In this document: positions 18,511 to 27,792 of the stretch, in pieces
How the letters are laid out: each line of letters starts with the position of its first letter
Numbering within the stretch: the stretch's first letter is position 1
From: Desulfobacula sp.
GTDB lineage: Bacteria; Desulfobacterota; Desulfobacteria; Desulfobacterales; Desulfobacteraceae
Direction: 5' to 3'
DNA length: 64,000 nucleotides
Assembly: GCF_014237455.1 (NCBI RefSeq)
Contig: NZ_JABZFL010000096.1
Span: 1 to 64,000, forward strand
Translations under genes and position numbers: made by a program
Notes under the pieces: model-generated
Seen by the model: the letters and a program-made list of their open reading frames with translations, nothing else
Databases searched by the model: none
Told to the model about the DNA's origin: nothing

Positions 18511-18843
18511 ATGGTTCTTCCGGAAAAAGGGCATTTGCTCAGGATCTTCATCGGTGAGAGTGACAAAAAAGACGGGGCTCCTCTGTACGAATGGATTGTA
18601 AAAAAAGCAAGGGAGCACGGATTGGCCGGGGCAACAGTTACTCGCGGCATCTTAGGTTTCGGAGCACATTCAATGATTCATACCACAAAAATTCTAAGGC
18701 TTTCAGAAGGCATGCCCATGGTCATAGAGATTGTCGATACCCTGAAAAAAATAGACGACTTTATGCCGATCATTGATTACGCCATTACAGAGGGACTGGC
18801 CACCGTAGAAGAAGTAAGTATCCGGTTCTACCGGACAAGTTAG
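18511..18843 (+). CDS. DUF190-domain protein, crcB partner
   Basis: 110 residues with the DUF190 layout: LRIFIGESDK near residue 10, ATVTRGILGFG near 43, and MPMVIEIVDT near 70. The fold is a PII-like ferredoxin fold. Genes of this family often follow crcB and a regulatory role in ion transport has been suggested; the present operon matches that. A strong AAAGGAGGT ribosome site precedes the ATG. Confidence 0.88.
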   Translation: MVLPEKGHLLRIFIGESDKKDGAPLYEWIVKKAREHGLAGATVTRGILGFGAHSMIHTTKILRLSEGMPMVIEIVDTLKKIDDFMPIIDYAITEGLATVEEVSIRFYRTS

Positions 18844-18885
18844 CTATGAAGCCTTTCAAATGACTCACTTTACAGGACATAAATA

Positions 18886-19287
18886 ATGAATGATTCAAAC
18901 AGGCAAACACATCTTTTCCCAGCCCGGGTTTATTATGAAGACACAGACCACTCAGGGGTTGTCTACCATGCCAATTATTTAAAATTCTTTGAACGGGCAA
19001 GAGAAGATATCATTGGTATTGACGTGCTTGCTGACATGTGGTATGAGCAGGGAATCGGTTTTGCCGTTTATAAAATAACCTTAGGTTACCACGACGGAGC
19101 AGTTTTCGGGGATCTTCTCGATATTAAAACAACATGGGAAAAAGAAGGGGATTACAGGGTCATCTTTTTCCATGAAGCCTGGCGGCCGGATGCCACAAAA
19201 CCGGCTGTTACCTGCACGTTGGAACTTGTCTGCCTGGGACCGAACAAGAAGCTGATGCCGATTCCAGATCTCGATTTTCTCATTTAA
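18886..19287 (+). CDS. ybgC: YbgC-type acyl-CoA thioesterase (4HBT hot-dog fold)
   Basis: 133 residues. The catalytic segment YYEDTDHSGVVYHANYLKFFE near residue 17 carries the Asp of the YbgC/4-hydroxybenzoyl-CoA thioesterase family. It hydrolyses short- or medium-chain acyl-CoA in the cytoplasm; in E. coli it accompanies tol-pal, but no tol gene is seen here. It runs in the same direction as crcB/DUF190. Confidence 0.88.
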   Translation: MNDSNRQTHLFPARVYYEDTDHSGVVYHANYLKFFERAREDIIGIDVLADMWYEQGIGFAVYKITLGYHDGAVFGDLLDIKTTWEKEGDYRVIFFHEAWRPDATKPAVTCTLELVCLGPNKKLMPIPDLDFLI

Positions 19288-19337
19288 AATAAAAAAGAAA
19301 TACTGTTAATCATATAAAAAATTATAGGAATTATAGG

Positions 19338-19366
19338 TTGACAACAAAAATTGAACGCTATATTTA
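19338..19366 (+). promoter_or_regulatory. Candidate sigma-70-like promoter of the hys operon
   Basis: TTGACA at 19338-19343 is a perfect -35 hexamer; 17 bases on, TATTTA (19361-19366) is a fair -10. It lies about 120 bases before hysB in an AT-rich gap. The spacing is standard but the -10 matches only four of six bases, so this is tentative. Confidence 0.4.
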
Positions 19367-19489
19367 AAATAAATTATATTTAGTGCAATGTAAAATCAGC
19401 ATACTTTGCATGAATTAAATTGGCCATAAGATACCAAGGAGGTATAAATATAGGATTGATTAATTCTTAACAACATCAAGGAGGTGCCC

Positions 19490-20446
19490 GTGAAAGACAA
19501 AGAAATGTTGCTTGATGGCCAGCAAAAAAAAACAGGGGTTTCCAGAAGAACTTTTTTGAAAACTGTTACCGGAACAGCTGCTGGAATCGGTATTTCTCAA
19601 ATGTTCAATCCCGCCCTTATTTCAGCACTGGAAAAAGCCCTTGAAACCCATCCGGTTCTCTGGATTCAGGGGCAAGGCTGCTCCGGTTGTTCAGTTTCCC
19701 TATTGAACAACGTTGATCCATCCATTGCCGATGTACTTCTCAAAGTTATCAGTCTTCAGTACCATCCCACTGTGATGGCCAGTGAAGGTGAAACCGCCCT
19801 GGAAAATCTCTACCATATTGCAGAAAAGTACAAAGGAAAATTCTCCCTGGCTATTGAAGGTGCCATTCCAATGGCCGCAAATGGGAAATACTGCAATTTC
19901 GGAGAACTGGACCACAAAGAAATCACCATGGTTGACATTGCAAAAGACCTGGGTGCAAAAGCAGGAAGCGTTCTGGCCGTGGGAACCTGTGCCGCGTATG
20001 GAGGAATTCCGGCTGCCGAAGGGAATCAAACCGGTGCGACAGGTGTAATGGATTTCTTTCACATTTATCACATTAAAACGCCGGTTGTTAATATTCCAGG
20101 TTGTCCTTCGCATCCTGACTGGATTGTCGGATCCATCGTTCATCTGCTCACAAAAGGTCTTCCTGAATTAGATGACGATGGACGTCCCGTGGTCTTCTTT
20201 GGAGAGAATATCCATGATAACTGCCCCCGTGTTAAAGAGTATGATGCAGGTGAAATGTCTGAAAAACTTTCCGATGCAAAAGGCTGCCGTATGGATCTTG
20301 GTTGTAAAGGTCCGGATACATATGCTGACTGTTACAAACGCAAATGGAACAGCGGCATGAACTGGTGTGTGGACAATGCTGTCTGCATTGGGTGTGTTGA
20401 ACCCGGATTTCCGGATTTATCATCCCCTTTCTATGAACCCGCATAA
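19490..20446 (+). CDS. hysB: [NiFeSe] hydrogenase small subunit (Fe-S electron-transfer subunit)
   Basis: 318 residues. The twin-arginine signal SRRTFLK followed by a hydrophobic helix marks Tat export with the large subunit. Cluster ligands are in GQGCSGCSVSLLN (proximal), VGTCAAYGG, and the C-terminal CIGCVEPGFPD region. No C-terminal membrane helix is seen, so the enzyme is likely periplasmic and soluble or peripheral rather than cytochrome b-linked. I place the start at GTG 19490: AAGGAGG at 19478-19484 then has normal spacing, whereas a GTG at 19484 falls inside that site. The large subunit gene follows after 41 bases. Confidence 0.92.
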   Translation: MKDKEMLLDGQQKKTGVSRRTFLKTVTGTAAGIGISQMFNPALISALEKALETHPVLWIQGQGCSGCSVSLLNNVDPSIADVLLKVISLQYHPTVMASEGETALENLYHIAEKYKGKFSLAIEGAIPMAANGKYCNFGELDHKEITMVDIAKDLGAKAGSVLAVGTCAAYGGIPAAEGNQTGATGVMDFFHIYHIKTPVVNIPGCPSHPDWIVGSIVHLLTKGLPELDDDGRPVVFFGENIHDNCPRVKEYDAGEMSEKLSDAKGCRMDLGCKGPDTYADCYKRKWNSGMNWCVDNAVCIGCVEPGFPDLSSPFYEPA

Positions 20447-20487
20447 CACAAATATCCGAAACTTTTAAACCTTAAGGAGATTTTATT

Positions 20488-21999
20488 ATGGCAGGCTGTA
20501 AACCACAAGCTGTTCCGGTCATTGCCGGGAAAAAAATTAAAGTTGCCATTGATCCTGTCACCAGGATTGAGGGTCATCTTAAAGTAGAAGTTGAAATAAA
20601 GAACGGTGTTGTCGTTGATGCCAGAGTATTTGGCGGCATGTTTCGCGGCTTTGAACAAATATTGATCGGCAGGGATCCAAGGGATGCAACCCAGATTACC
20701 CAGAGAATCTGCGGTGTATGCCCTACCGCACATGCAACCGCATCTGCACTGGCGCTTGATGATGCATTCAAAGTTAAACTGACCAAAAACGGCAGAATTG
20801 CAAGAAACCTGATTCTGGGTGCCAATTTCCTTCAATCCCATATTCTTCATTTCTATCATCTGGCAGCCCTTGACTATGTCAATGGTCCTGATGTTGCCCC
20901 GTTTATCCCAAGATACGCAAAAAATGATGTCCGCGTTCCAAAAGACATCAATGATGTTGCTGTCGGCCAGTATCTTGAAGCCCTTGAAATGAGAAAAATC
21001 TGTCACGAAATGGTGGCTCTTCTTGGCGGTAAAATGCCCCACGTTCAGGGTGTTGTTGTGGGTGGAACCACAGAAATCCCAACCAGAGAAGCGTTAAATG
21101 CCTATGCAGAACGTTTTAAAATAGTCAAAAAATTTGTCCTTGAAAAATATGTCCCCATAGTATATCTGCTTGCAGGTCCCTATGGAGATCTTCTGAAAAC
21201 AGGCGGCGGCTATCAAAATTGTGTTGCATGGGGTGTATTCCCAATGGATGATGCAGGCAATACGCTTTTGAAAAGAGGAGTTTACACCGACGGAAAAGAT
21301 TACCCGGTTGATCCGGCCCTTATCAAAGAATATGTAAAATATTCTTATTTTGAGGATTCCACAACCGGTCTTACCCCTTCCGAAGGGAGAACCCTTCCTA
21401 ATCCGTACAAAGAAGGTGCATACAGCTTTATCAAAGCACCCAGATACAATGGCAATCCCCATGAGGCAGGCCCGCTTGCAAGAATGTGGGTCACCAATCC
21501 TGAATTGTCTAAAATCGGCCAGGAAAAACTGGGCGTTAAAAAAATGCGAGATATTGGTGATGCTGCATTCTCTATTCTTGGAAGACATGTTGCCAGAGCT
21601 GAAGAGACTGTCATGGTTGCAGATGCTGTTGAACAATGGCTTGCAGAAGCACAACCTGGAAAAGAAACCTTTGTTCCGGCGCCAATTCCTGATTCATCAG
21701 AAGGCCTTGGACTTACAGAAGCACCTCGTGGCGCTCTTCTTCACTACATTGACATTAAAGATAAAAAGATTGCCAATTACCAGATTACTTCGGCAACGAT
21801 CTGGAATGCCAACCCAATGGATGATATGGGCCAGAGAGGACCAATGGAACAGGCGCTGATCGGTGTTCCTGTTCCTGATCCTGAAAACCCGGTGAATGTG
21901 GGGCGGCTGATCCGCTCCTTTGACCCCTGACTGGGTTGTGCCGTCCACGTGCTGGACGCCAACACCGGCAGAGAAATTAAAGTGGAAATTCCATTATAA
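20488..21999 (+). CDS. hysA: [NiFeSe] hydrogenase large subunit, selenoprotein (UGA481 = Sec)
   Basis: Catalytic subunit that oxidises or produces H2 at a Ni-Fe site. The N-terminal ligands are in RICGVCPTAH (Cys75, Cys78). The frame meets TGA at 21928-21930 after SFDP, but continues LGCAVHVLDANTG to TAA at 21997-21999. Read as Sec this gives DPULGC, the C-terminal metal ligands with Sec481 and Cys484, as in HysA proteins. The last 16 residues after His487 would be the propeptide removed on maturation. Stopping at 21930 would delete the essential Cys484. Total 503 residues. A hairpin just after the UGA fits a bacterial SECIS. AAGGAG precedes the ATG. Confidence 0.95.
21928..21958 (+). promoter_or_regulatory. 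UGA codon plus candidate bacterial SECIS hairpin in hysA
   Basis: UGA at 21928-21930 is followed by 11 bases, then a perfect 6-bp stem CGTCCA (21942-21947) / TGGACG (21953-21958) closing a five-base loop CGTGC that contains the apical G-U expected of bacterial SelB-binding hairpins. Distance and loop agree with the E. coli fdhF type as known from the literature. No bulged U is evident in the short stem. Confidence 0.75.
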
Positions 22000-22022
22000 T
22001 TTAAATTGATTTTTACTGAATT

Positions 22023-22056
22023 ATAAGAGGGGGTGAAAAATTTCATCCCCTCTTAT
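22023..22056. repeat. 16-bp stem-loop between hysA and hysD
   Basis: ATAAGAGGGGGTGAAA (22023-22038) pairs along its whole length (one G-U) with TTTCATCCCCTCTTAT (22041-22056). The T run (22071-22076) is 14 bases downstream, so it is not a standard intrinsic terminator. It could be a partial terminator, a 3'-end stabiliser giving more hysBA than hysD product, or a processing site. Confidence 0.6.
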
Positions 22057-22127
22057 GGTTGCATGAAAATCTTTTTTGTCTATCAGCTAAATTTTAGAAA
22101 TTGCAATAAAATGGAAAATTTAACCAA

Positions 22128-22595
22128 ATGAAAAAACTGTTGGTTTTGGGTGTGGGAAATATCCTCATGATGGATGAAGGTGCCGGGGTTCATGCTATTC
22201 ATAAATTCTGGAAAGAAAAAGAAAATTACGATGAAACCCTGGTTGATTTTATCGATGGAGGAACCTTTACCCAGGATATATTTTATCTGTTTGAAGAATA
22301 CGAACAAGTTCTGGTTTTGGATATTGTGAGAGCCGGACATGAGCCGGGCACCCTCTACAGCCTTGATGAAAATGATCTGGTGAAAAATGAGAAACAGGTA
22401 TTGTCCCTTCATGATGTTGATCTTCTGGACTCCCTTGACATGGCCCGGATGAGAGGCCACAGGCCCAAACTAAAGGTGGTTGGCATTGAACCTGACAAAA
22501 TTGACTGGGGAACCGAGATGACCCCTGTCCTTGTCAAGGCTTTACCGTCATTCATGAACGTCGCAAGAGAACATATAGAAAAACTTCTTAACTGA
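22128..22595 (+). CDS. hysD: Hydrogenase maturation endopeptidase (HysD/HybD type)
   Basis: 155-residue protease that removes the C-terminal propeptide of the large subunit after Ni insertion. Motifs are LGVGNILMMDEGAGVH (Ni-sensing Glu), DGGTFTQD, VLDIVRAG (Asp) and LHDVDLLD (His). Position directly after hysA supports HysA as its substrate; the predicted cleavage is after His487. The gene ends 21 bases from the convergent hypE. Confidence 0.9.
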   Translation: MKKLLVLGVGNILMMDEGAGVHAIHKFWKEKENYDETLVDFIDGGTFTQDIFYLFEEYEQVLVLDIVRAGHEPGTLYSLDENDLVKNEKQVLSLHDVDLLDSLDMARMRGHRPKLKVVGIEPDKIDWGTEMTPVLVKALPSFMNVAREHIEKLLN

Positions 22596-22616
22596 AATAA
22601 CCGATTCAACTTGAAT

Positions 22617-23627
22617 TTAACAAATTCTTGGAAACTGCTCTCCGGTCAGCATATCGATTATCCTCAACCCGCCAATCGTGGTTTTTAAAAAAACCTTACC
22701 AGGATCCTCACTTGTTACTTCACCAATGATCACTGCATCTTTTCCAAACTCATCCTGCTGAATAAGCTCAAGTGCTTTTCGGGCATATTTTTCAGGCACA
22801 AAGGCGATCAATTTGCCTTCATTGGCAATATATAAGGGATCAAATCCCAACAGCTCACAGATTCCCTGAACAGGTCCCCGGATGGGAAGAGACTGCTCAT
22901 CTATTTTAATTCCCACATTGGATTGTGATGCAATCTCGTTTAAAGTTGTGCCAATGCCTCCCCTTGTGGGATCTCGAAGCACATGAATATCACAGTCGGA
23001 CTGGATAACGGACTGCACCATCTTGTTTAACGGTGCTGAATCGGTTTTGATATCAGAATCAAATTTCAGGCCTTCCCTTGAACTTAAAATCGTAATCCCG
23101 TGATCTGCGATGGTACCGCTGATGATAATTTTATCTCCGGGTTTTGCATTGCTTCCTGACACGTTGACATCAGGGGGGATCACTCCGATACCGGAAGTAT
23201 TAATAAAAATCTTGTCCGCTTTTCCCCTGGGAACAACCTTGGTGTCCCCGGTTACAATCTTGACCCCTGCCTTTTTCGCAGCAGTTGCCATGGTTTCAAG
23301 GATGAGCTTAAAGTCTTTTATTGGCAGTCCTTCTTCTATAATCAATCCGACACTGATATATTTAGGGACTGCACCGCACATGGAGATATCATTGACGGTT
23401 CCGTTTACCGCCAGATCACCGATATTTCCGCCGGGGAAAAAAATGGGATCCACCACATAAGAATCGGTTGAAAAAGCAAGCGTTGTGCCTTCAACATCCA
23501 GAGTTGCCCCGTCATCCTGTTTTGATAATTCAAAATTTTCAAACAAGGGCAGGATCATATTGGAAAACAGTGTGTGGGAGGCTTTGCCTCCGGAACCATG
23601 GTCTAATAATATTTTTTCTTCAATCAT
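22617..23627 (-). CDS. hypE: Hydrogenase maturation factor HypE (carbamoyl dehydratase)
   Basis: Converts the thiocarbamoyl group delivered by HypF into thiocyanate for the Fe cyanide ligands. The protein starts MIEEKILLDHGSGGKA and ends in the required PRIC, whose cysteine carries the group. ATP-binding segments typical of the PurM/SelD fold are seen (GDTKVVPRG, DPTRGGIGTTLNE). I use the ATG at 23627 with AGGAAG before it; the frame is open to 23684 but that would overlap hypD. 336 residues. Confidence 0.95.
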   Translation of the reverse strand: MIEEKILLDHGSGGKASHTLFSNMILPLFENFELSKQDDGATLDVEGTTLAFSTDSYVVDPIFFPGGNIGDLAVNGTVNDISMCGAVPKYISVGLIIEEGLPIKDFKLILETMATAAKKAGVKIVTGDTKVVPRGKADKIFINTSGIGVIPPDVNVSGSNAKPGDKIIISGTIADHGITILSSREGLKFDSDIKTDSAPLNKMVQSVIQSDCDIHVLRDPTRGGIGTTLNEIASQSNVGIKIDEQSLPIRGPVQGICELLGFDPLYIANEGKLIAFVPEKYARKALELIQQDEFGKDAVIIGEVTSEDPGKVFLKTTIGGLRIIDMLTGEQFPRIC

Positions 23628-23646
23628 TTTTCTTCCTGTTCTTTGC

Positions 23647-24732
23647 CTAACTATATCGGTAAAATGCTGCGCAAGATCCTTCACTTGAAACCATACAGGG
23701 CCCTACAGGATTCAGGGGGGTACATTTTTTTTTATAAAGGGCGCATTCGTAAGGCCTTTTCAACCCCATGAGGATTTCCCCGCAGGCACAGCCTTTTGGC
23801 TCCGGCACATCCGGCATATCCATCCCAAATTTTATGGCGGCATCAAATTTTTGATACTCTTTTTTCAATTCCATGCCGCTTGAAGGAATTTCCCCTATCC
23901 CTCTCCAGGACGCATTACAGACCTCAAAAACCTGATTCATGATTTGCTTTGCCTTTACATTCCCTACATCGGAGACCGCCCTTGGGTATGCATTTTCAAG
24001 GGCGGGTTTCCCTGCCTCATTCTGCTCAATTAAAAGGAGAATGGCCTGTAAGATATCGATGGGCTCAAATCCTGAAATCACGGATGGTATATCATATTTT
24101 TCAAACGTATCCCTGTAGGCATCGGTTCCCGTAATCACAGAGACATGACCCGGAAGGATAAAGCCGTCTAGTTCTACCCCGTCTGTTTCCATCAAGGCGG
24201 CTAAGGCCGGCGGTGTGAGTTTGTTAGCCGAATAAACGGAAAAATTATCAACTTGCCCCTCGATTCCCATGAGAATACCGGCCGCAATCGTCGGGATGGT
24301 TGTTTCAAACCCCACACCACAGAATACCACTTCTTTATCTTTATTTTCCCTGGCAATATTAACGGCATCAAACACCGAATAAACAATTCTTACATCAGCC
24401 CCGGCAGCCTTCTCTTTTCCAAGGGTCGAACTTGAGCCCGGCACCTTGATGAGATCCCCAAAGGTGGTCACAATCACATTCTTAACCCTTGCAAACCCCA
24501 CAAAGGCATCAATATCTTTCTGGGCAGTCACACACACAGGGCAGCCGGGACCGGAAAGAAGCGTAATACCCTGAGGCAGCACACTCCTGATGCCATGCCT
24601 GAAAATGGCCGTGGTATGGGTTCCGCAGACCTCCATCAGTCTTAGGTCTTTTTTGCTGACAGAATGAATTTTTTTCACAAGATCCCTTGCAAGAGAACCA
24701 TCCCTGTACTCTTCAATATATTTTAAAACCAT
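23647..24732 (-). CDS. hypD: Hydrogenase maturation factor HypD
   Basis: Fe-S scaffold that, with HypC, assembles the Fe(CN)2CO unit. 361 residues; conserved CGTHTTAIFRHGI near residue 36, GPGCPVCVTAQ near 63, GFETTIPTIA near 147, and a C-terminal cysteine-rich region (CACGEILMG...KKCTPLNPVGPCMVSSEG) that binds the 4Fe-4S cluster. Between hypF and hypE. Confidence 0.95.
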   Translation of the reverse strand: MVLKYIEEYRDGSLARDLVKKIHSVSKKDLRLMEVCGTHTTAIFRHGIRSVLPQGITLLSGPGCPVCVTAQKDIDAFVGFARVKNVIVTTFGDLIKVPGSSSTLGKEKAAGADVRIVYSVFDAVNIARENKDKEVVFCGVGFETTIPTIAAGILMGIEGQVDNFSVYSANKLTPPALAALMETDGVELDGFILPGHVSVITGTDAYRDTFEKYDIPSVISGFEPIDILQAILLLIEQNEAGKPALENAYPRAVSDVGNVKAKQIMNQVFEVCNASWRGIGEIPSSGMELKKEYQKFDAAIKFGMDMPDVPEPKGCACGEILMGLKRPYECALYKKKCTPLNPVGPCMVSSEGSCAAFYRYS

Positions 24733-24748
24733 ATTTTAACCTATTTTT

Positions 24749-27070
24749 TTAATTGGCTTCCAAAGCAGCAGCAACCACTGCCTGACCTAAACAGATTCCC
24801 CCATCCCCGGTTGGAACCTTTGTGTGTGTGTATACCCTAAGATTATTTTCTTCAAGAGTCCTGATCATCTGTTTCAGGATTATATCATTATTAAATACAC
24901 CTCCTGATAGGACGACCTTTTGTATACCTGTTTCTTTACTCACTCTTAATGTTGCTTTAGTAAAGGCCGCTACCAGTGTATGATGAAACTTTAAACTGAT
25001 TCTGCCGGATGATTCACTCTGTTTCAAATCCTGAGTAATCTGCCGGATACAGGTCATCATATCAATTTCAAATGATCCATCCCTGTCATCATTTTTATTT
25101 TGTACAATATCAAATCCATAGATATCATCTATCAGATTTTTGTCTGCTATGGCTTCCAGTTCCATTGCGGCCTGACTTTCATGGGTAATCTTGTGCCGGA
25201 TACAAAGCAGGGAAGCAACCGCATCAAACAGCCTTCCTGCACTGGATGTCAAAGGAGAGTTCAAGTTTTTCTCCATCATCTGGCATACAAAGGACAGCTT
25301 TCCTTTTTCCATCTGCCTTATATATGGAATATCCAAACTTAAAAAATCATTTCCAAAGGCCTGGTAAAGAACCGACGCTGCCATGCGCCAGGGTTCCAGA
25401 ACGGCAGCATCACCGCCCGGCATCTTGATATATGAAAGGTGCGCTTTTCTTTTAAACTTTTTTTGTGTGCATACAAGAAGTTCCCCGCCCCAGATATGGC
25501 CGTCTGTTCCATACCCTGTACCATCAAGGGTTATGGCAATGACGTCGCCATCAAGATCATTTTCTGCCATACAGGCCGCAGCATGGGCATGGTGATGTTG
25601 AACTGCCACCTTTTTTACATTGTTCTGTGCTTTGGCATAATCGGTACTCATATAGCCCGGGTGCATATCATGGGCAATAATCTCAGGTTGAATGTCGAGA
25701 ATCTGTTTTAAATGATCAATACTGTTTTGATAAAAATCATACACCTTCACATTATCCATATCCCCGATATGCTGGCCTAAAAACACATCATTATCCCGTG
25801 TCAGGCAGATTGTGTTTTTAAGCCCTGCCCCGCATCCCAGAATTTTCGGCATTTTTTTATTTAAAGATATTGGCAAAGGGGCATACCCTCTTGAACGTCT
25901 TATAAATCTTGTCTTCCCTGTCTGAATCCTTGCAATGGAATCATCTGCCCCAAAATAGATGTCCCGGTTGTGCAATAAAAAATAATCTGCAATATGAGAA
26001 AATGCATCCAATGCGTCCTCATTATCAATGGAAAGCGGTTCTCCTGAACGGTTCCCGCTGGTCATCACAAGTACATCAGGCCCCTTTTCAAGCAATAAAT
26101 AATGCAAGGGTGTATAGGGCAGCATGACCCCGAGACAATTGTTAAAGGGGGCCACATCCGGTGCAAGTCCTTTAATATCATCCTGCCTGATATTCTTCTT
26201 GTTCAGCAGGACAATGGGCCTGTGATAGGACTCTAAAAGTTCCTTTTCATCAGAACCTACATGAACATGATCAAACAGATGAGATGCCGATTGAGCCATC
26301 AGGGCAAAAGGCTTATGGGGGCGTGCTTTTCTCAGCCTTAAGCTTTTAACAGCATCCTGGCTGGATGCATCACAGGCCAGATGGAATCCGCCAAGACCCT
26401 TTACGGCAACAATCTTTCCCCGGCTTAAATATTGCGCTGCAAGGATTATAGCCTCTTTTGAATCCGAATAGATCCTTTTGCCCTTATTGTCTGTTAAAAA
26501 AACCTGCGGGCCGCAGTCAGGACATGCATTGGGCTGGGCATGAAATCTTCTGTTTAACGGATCATCGTACTCGCTTTGACAGTCCGAACACATCTTAAAA
26601 TGCTTCATGGACGTTTGAGGCCGGTCATAGGGAATATCTTCAATAATGGTATACCTTGGGCCACAATTTGTACAATTGACAAACGGGTATTCATACCGCC
26701 TGTCGCAGGGATCTTTCATTTCAGCCAGGCAGTCCGGACAAATACTTACATCAGGAGAAATTAAAGTGGTCCGGCTGTTGGAGGCACGGCTCTTCACAAT
26801 TTGAAACAAAGAAAAATTGTGAAGCTCTTCGTCAAAAGGTTCAATCCTTGTCACACAAGCAAGCAAAGGGCTTTTATAATAAATATCATTAATAAAATTC
26901 TCAATATTATCAGGCGGTCCTTCCACAATAACCAGCACGCCGCCGGAGGTATTGGAGACCTCCCCTTTCAAATAATATTTTTTGGCCAGGGCAAATAAAA
27001 AAGGCCGGAAACCAACGCCTTGAACCACTCCGCTGATTTCCAGCCTTTTTGCTGCGATAGAAACTTTCAT
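24749..27070 (-). CDS. hypF: Carbamoyltransferase HypF
   Basis: Makes the carbamoyl group from carbamoyl phosphate and passes it to HypE. 773 residues with all domains in order: acylphosphatase (GVVQGVGFRPF near 15), two zinc fingers (CPDCLAEM...CTNCGPRY; CSDCQSEY...CPDCGP), YrdC-like domain (VKGLGGFHLACDA near 225) and Kae1-like domain (HHHAHAAACMAEN near 482, LSGGVFNN near the end). The ATG is six bases after the hypC stop. Confidence 0.96.
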   Translation of the reverse strand: MKVSIAAKRLEISGVVQGVGFRPFLFALAKKYYLKGEVSNTSGGVLVIVEGPPDNIENFINDIYYKSPLLACVTRIEPFDEELHNFSLFQIVKSRASNSRTTLISPDVSICPDCLAEMKDPCDRRYEYPFVNCTNCGPRYTIIEDIPYDRPQTSMKHFKMCSDCQSEYDDPLNRRFHAQPNACPDCGPQVFLTDNKGKRIYSDSKEAIILAAQYLSRGKIVAVKGLGGFHLACDASSQDAVKSLRLRKARPHKPFALMAQSASHLFDHVHVGSDEKELLESYHRPIVLLNKKNIRQDDIKGLAPDVAPFNNCLGVMLPYTPLHYLLLEKGPDVLVMTSGNRSGEPLSIDNEDALDAFSHIADYFLLHNRDIYFGADDSIARIQTGKTRFIRRSRGYAPLPISLNKKMPKILGCGAGLKNTICLTRDNDVFLGQHIGDMDNVKVYDFYQNSIDHLKQILDIQPEIIAHDMHPGYMSTDYAKAQNNVKKVAVQHHHAHAAACMAENDLDGDVIAITLDGTGYGTDGHIWGGELLVCTQKKFKRKAHLSYIKMPGGDAAVLEPWRMAASVLYQAFGNDFLSLDIPYIRQMEKGKLSFVCQMMEKNLNSPLTSSAGRLFDAVASLLCIRHKITHESQAAMELEAIADKNLIDDIYGFDIVQNKNDDRDGSFEIDMMTCIRQITQDLKQSESSGRISLKFHHTLVAAFTKATLRVSKETGIQKVVLSGGVFNNDIILKQMIRTLEENNLRVYTHTKVPTGDGGICLGQAVVAAALEAN

Positions 27071-27076
27071 AAATGT

Positions 27077-27328
27077 TTATAAATGGTCATTCAAACCCTT
27101 TGCCTGTCTGGCTTCTGCTGCAAGAATATTGCGCATATCCTCCAGGGTTTGAAGAGCAGCCTCTTCATCAATCTTATTAATGGCAAAGCCTGCATGGACA
27201 ATGACATAATCCCCTATTTTTACATCATCCATGAGCATGATGCTGGTTTCCCGGATGACACCATCCACATCCACTTTGGCAATCTTGTCATTGATTTCAA
27301 TAATTTTAGACGGAACTGCTAAACACAT
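27077..27328 (-). CDS. hypC: Hydrogenase maturation chaperone HypC
   Basis: 83 residues beginning MCLAVPSKI; Cys2 is the functional residue that binds HypD and the Fe intermediate. First gene of the hypC-hypF-hypD-hypE operon, which points towards the hys genes. A GGGGGAA site lies upstream of the ATG. Confidence 0.95.
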   Translation of the reverse strand: MCLAVPSKIIEINDKIAKVDVDGVIRETSIMLMDDVKIGDYVIVHAGFAINKIDEEAALQTLEDMRNILAAEARQAKGLNDHL

Positions 27329-27541
27329 ATATTTATACCTATTCCCCCTTAAATACTAAAAAATCAATATACCACAAGATTTCGATTGGACAAACCTTAT
27401 TTTATCGGTGCTCGCGACTATACTTAAAAAAATTCAGATGTGCCGGCAGAAGATCATTTAAAATCAGCTTATGATATTAAAATTGATTATCTGCGTAATG
27501 AATAAATTTTCCCCAACCACAAAATATTGCGTCTGTCTTTG

Positions 27542-27588
27542 GCTCAGAAAACCCGGGACTGTTAATAGTCCGGGCTTTTCAATTGAGC
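27542..27588. terminator. Bulged hairpin with T run between hypC and the defence operon
   Basis: Outer arms GCTCA (27542-27546) and TGAGC (27584-27588) enclose AAAACCC-GGGACT (27548-27560) and AGTCCGGGCTTTT (27567-27579) with a GTTAAT loop and two single-base bulges. The TTTT on the plus side and AAAA on the other allow action in both directions. It sits in the 464-base gap between hypC and the first gene of the island and may insulate them. The remaining gap is AT-rich and I see no credible gene in it. Confidence 0.5.
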
Positions 27589-27690
27589 AGTGGGGGATTT
27601 CATTTTTGATATAGTCCTTAGTGATAAAATATTGAAGGTAGTGACAAAAAATAACGACCATAAAATTAATAATAGAATAAAACAATTTTC

Positions 27691-27719
27691 TTGACACCAA
27701 ACTTCGATATTAATAAACA
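27691..27719 (+). promoter_or_regulatory. Candidate promoter of the defence operon
   Basis: TTGACA at 27691-27696 is a perfect -35; 17 bases later TAAACA (27714-27719) is only a weak -10. It lies about 75 bases before the first ATG I accept (27793), leaving room for a short leader that holds the tandem repeat. Confidence 0.3.
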
Positions 27720-27727
27720 TCTATCAA

Positions 27728-27749
27728 AGAAGTATAAAAGAAGTATAAA
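27728..27749. repeat. Perfect tandem 11-bp repeat before the defence operon
   Basis: AGAAGTATAAA occurs twice without a gap (27728-27738 and 27739-27749), between the candidate promoter and the first ATG. Eleven bases is about one helical turn, so two protein subunits could bind on one face; an operator role is speculative. Confidence 0.45.
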
Positions 27750-27792
27750 ATACCTTATTTTAGGTTTTTCAATCTTATACAAAGTAATTCTT

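Noticed and set aside
20431-21042. 203-codon and other long minus-strand frames inside hysA (also 21094-21654)
   Set aside because: They lie antisense to a clearly conserved hydrogenase gene and read as shadow frames.
23627-23684. Longer HypE start
   Set aside because: It would overlap hypD by 38 bases and adds sequence unlike HypE; the ATG at 23627 has a ribosome site.
27464-27700. 78-codon minus-strand frame upstream of the defence operon
   Set aside because: It covers the AT-rich promoter region and hairpin, has no ribosome site and no recognisable protein features.
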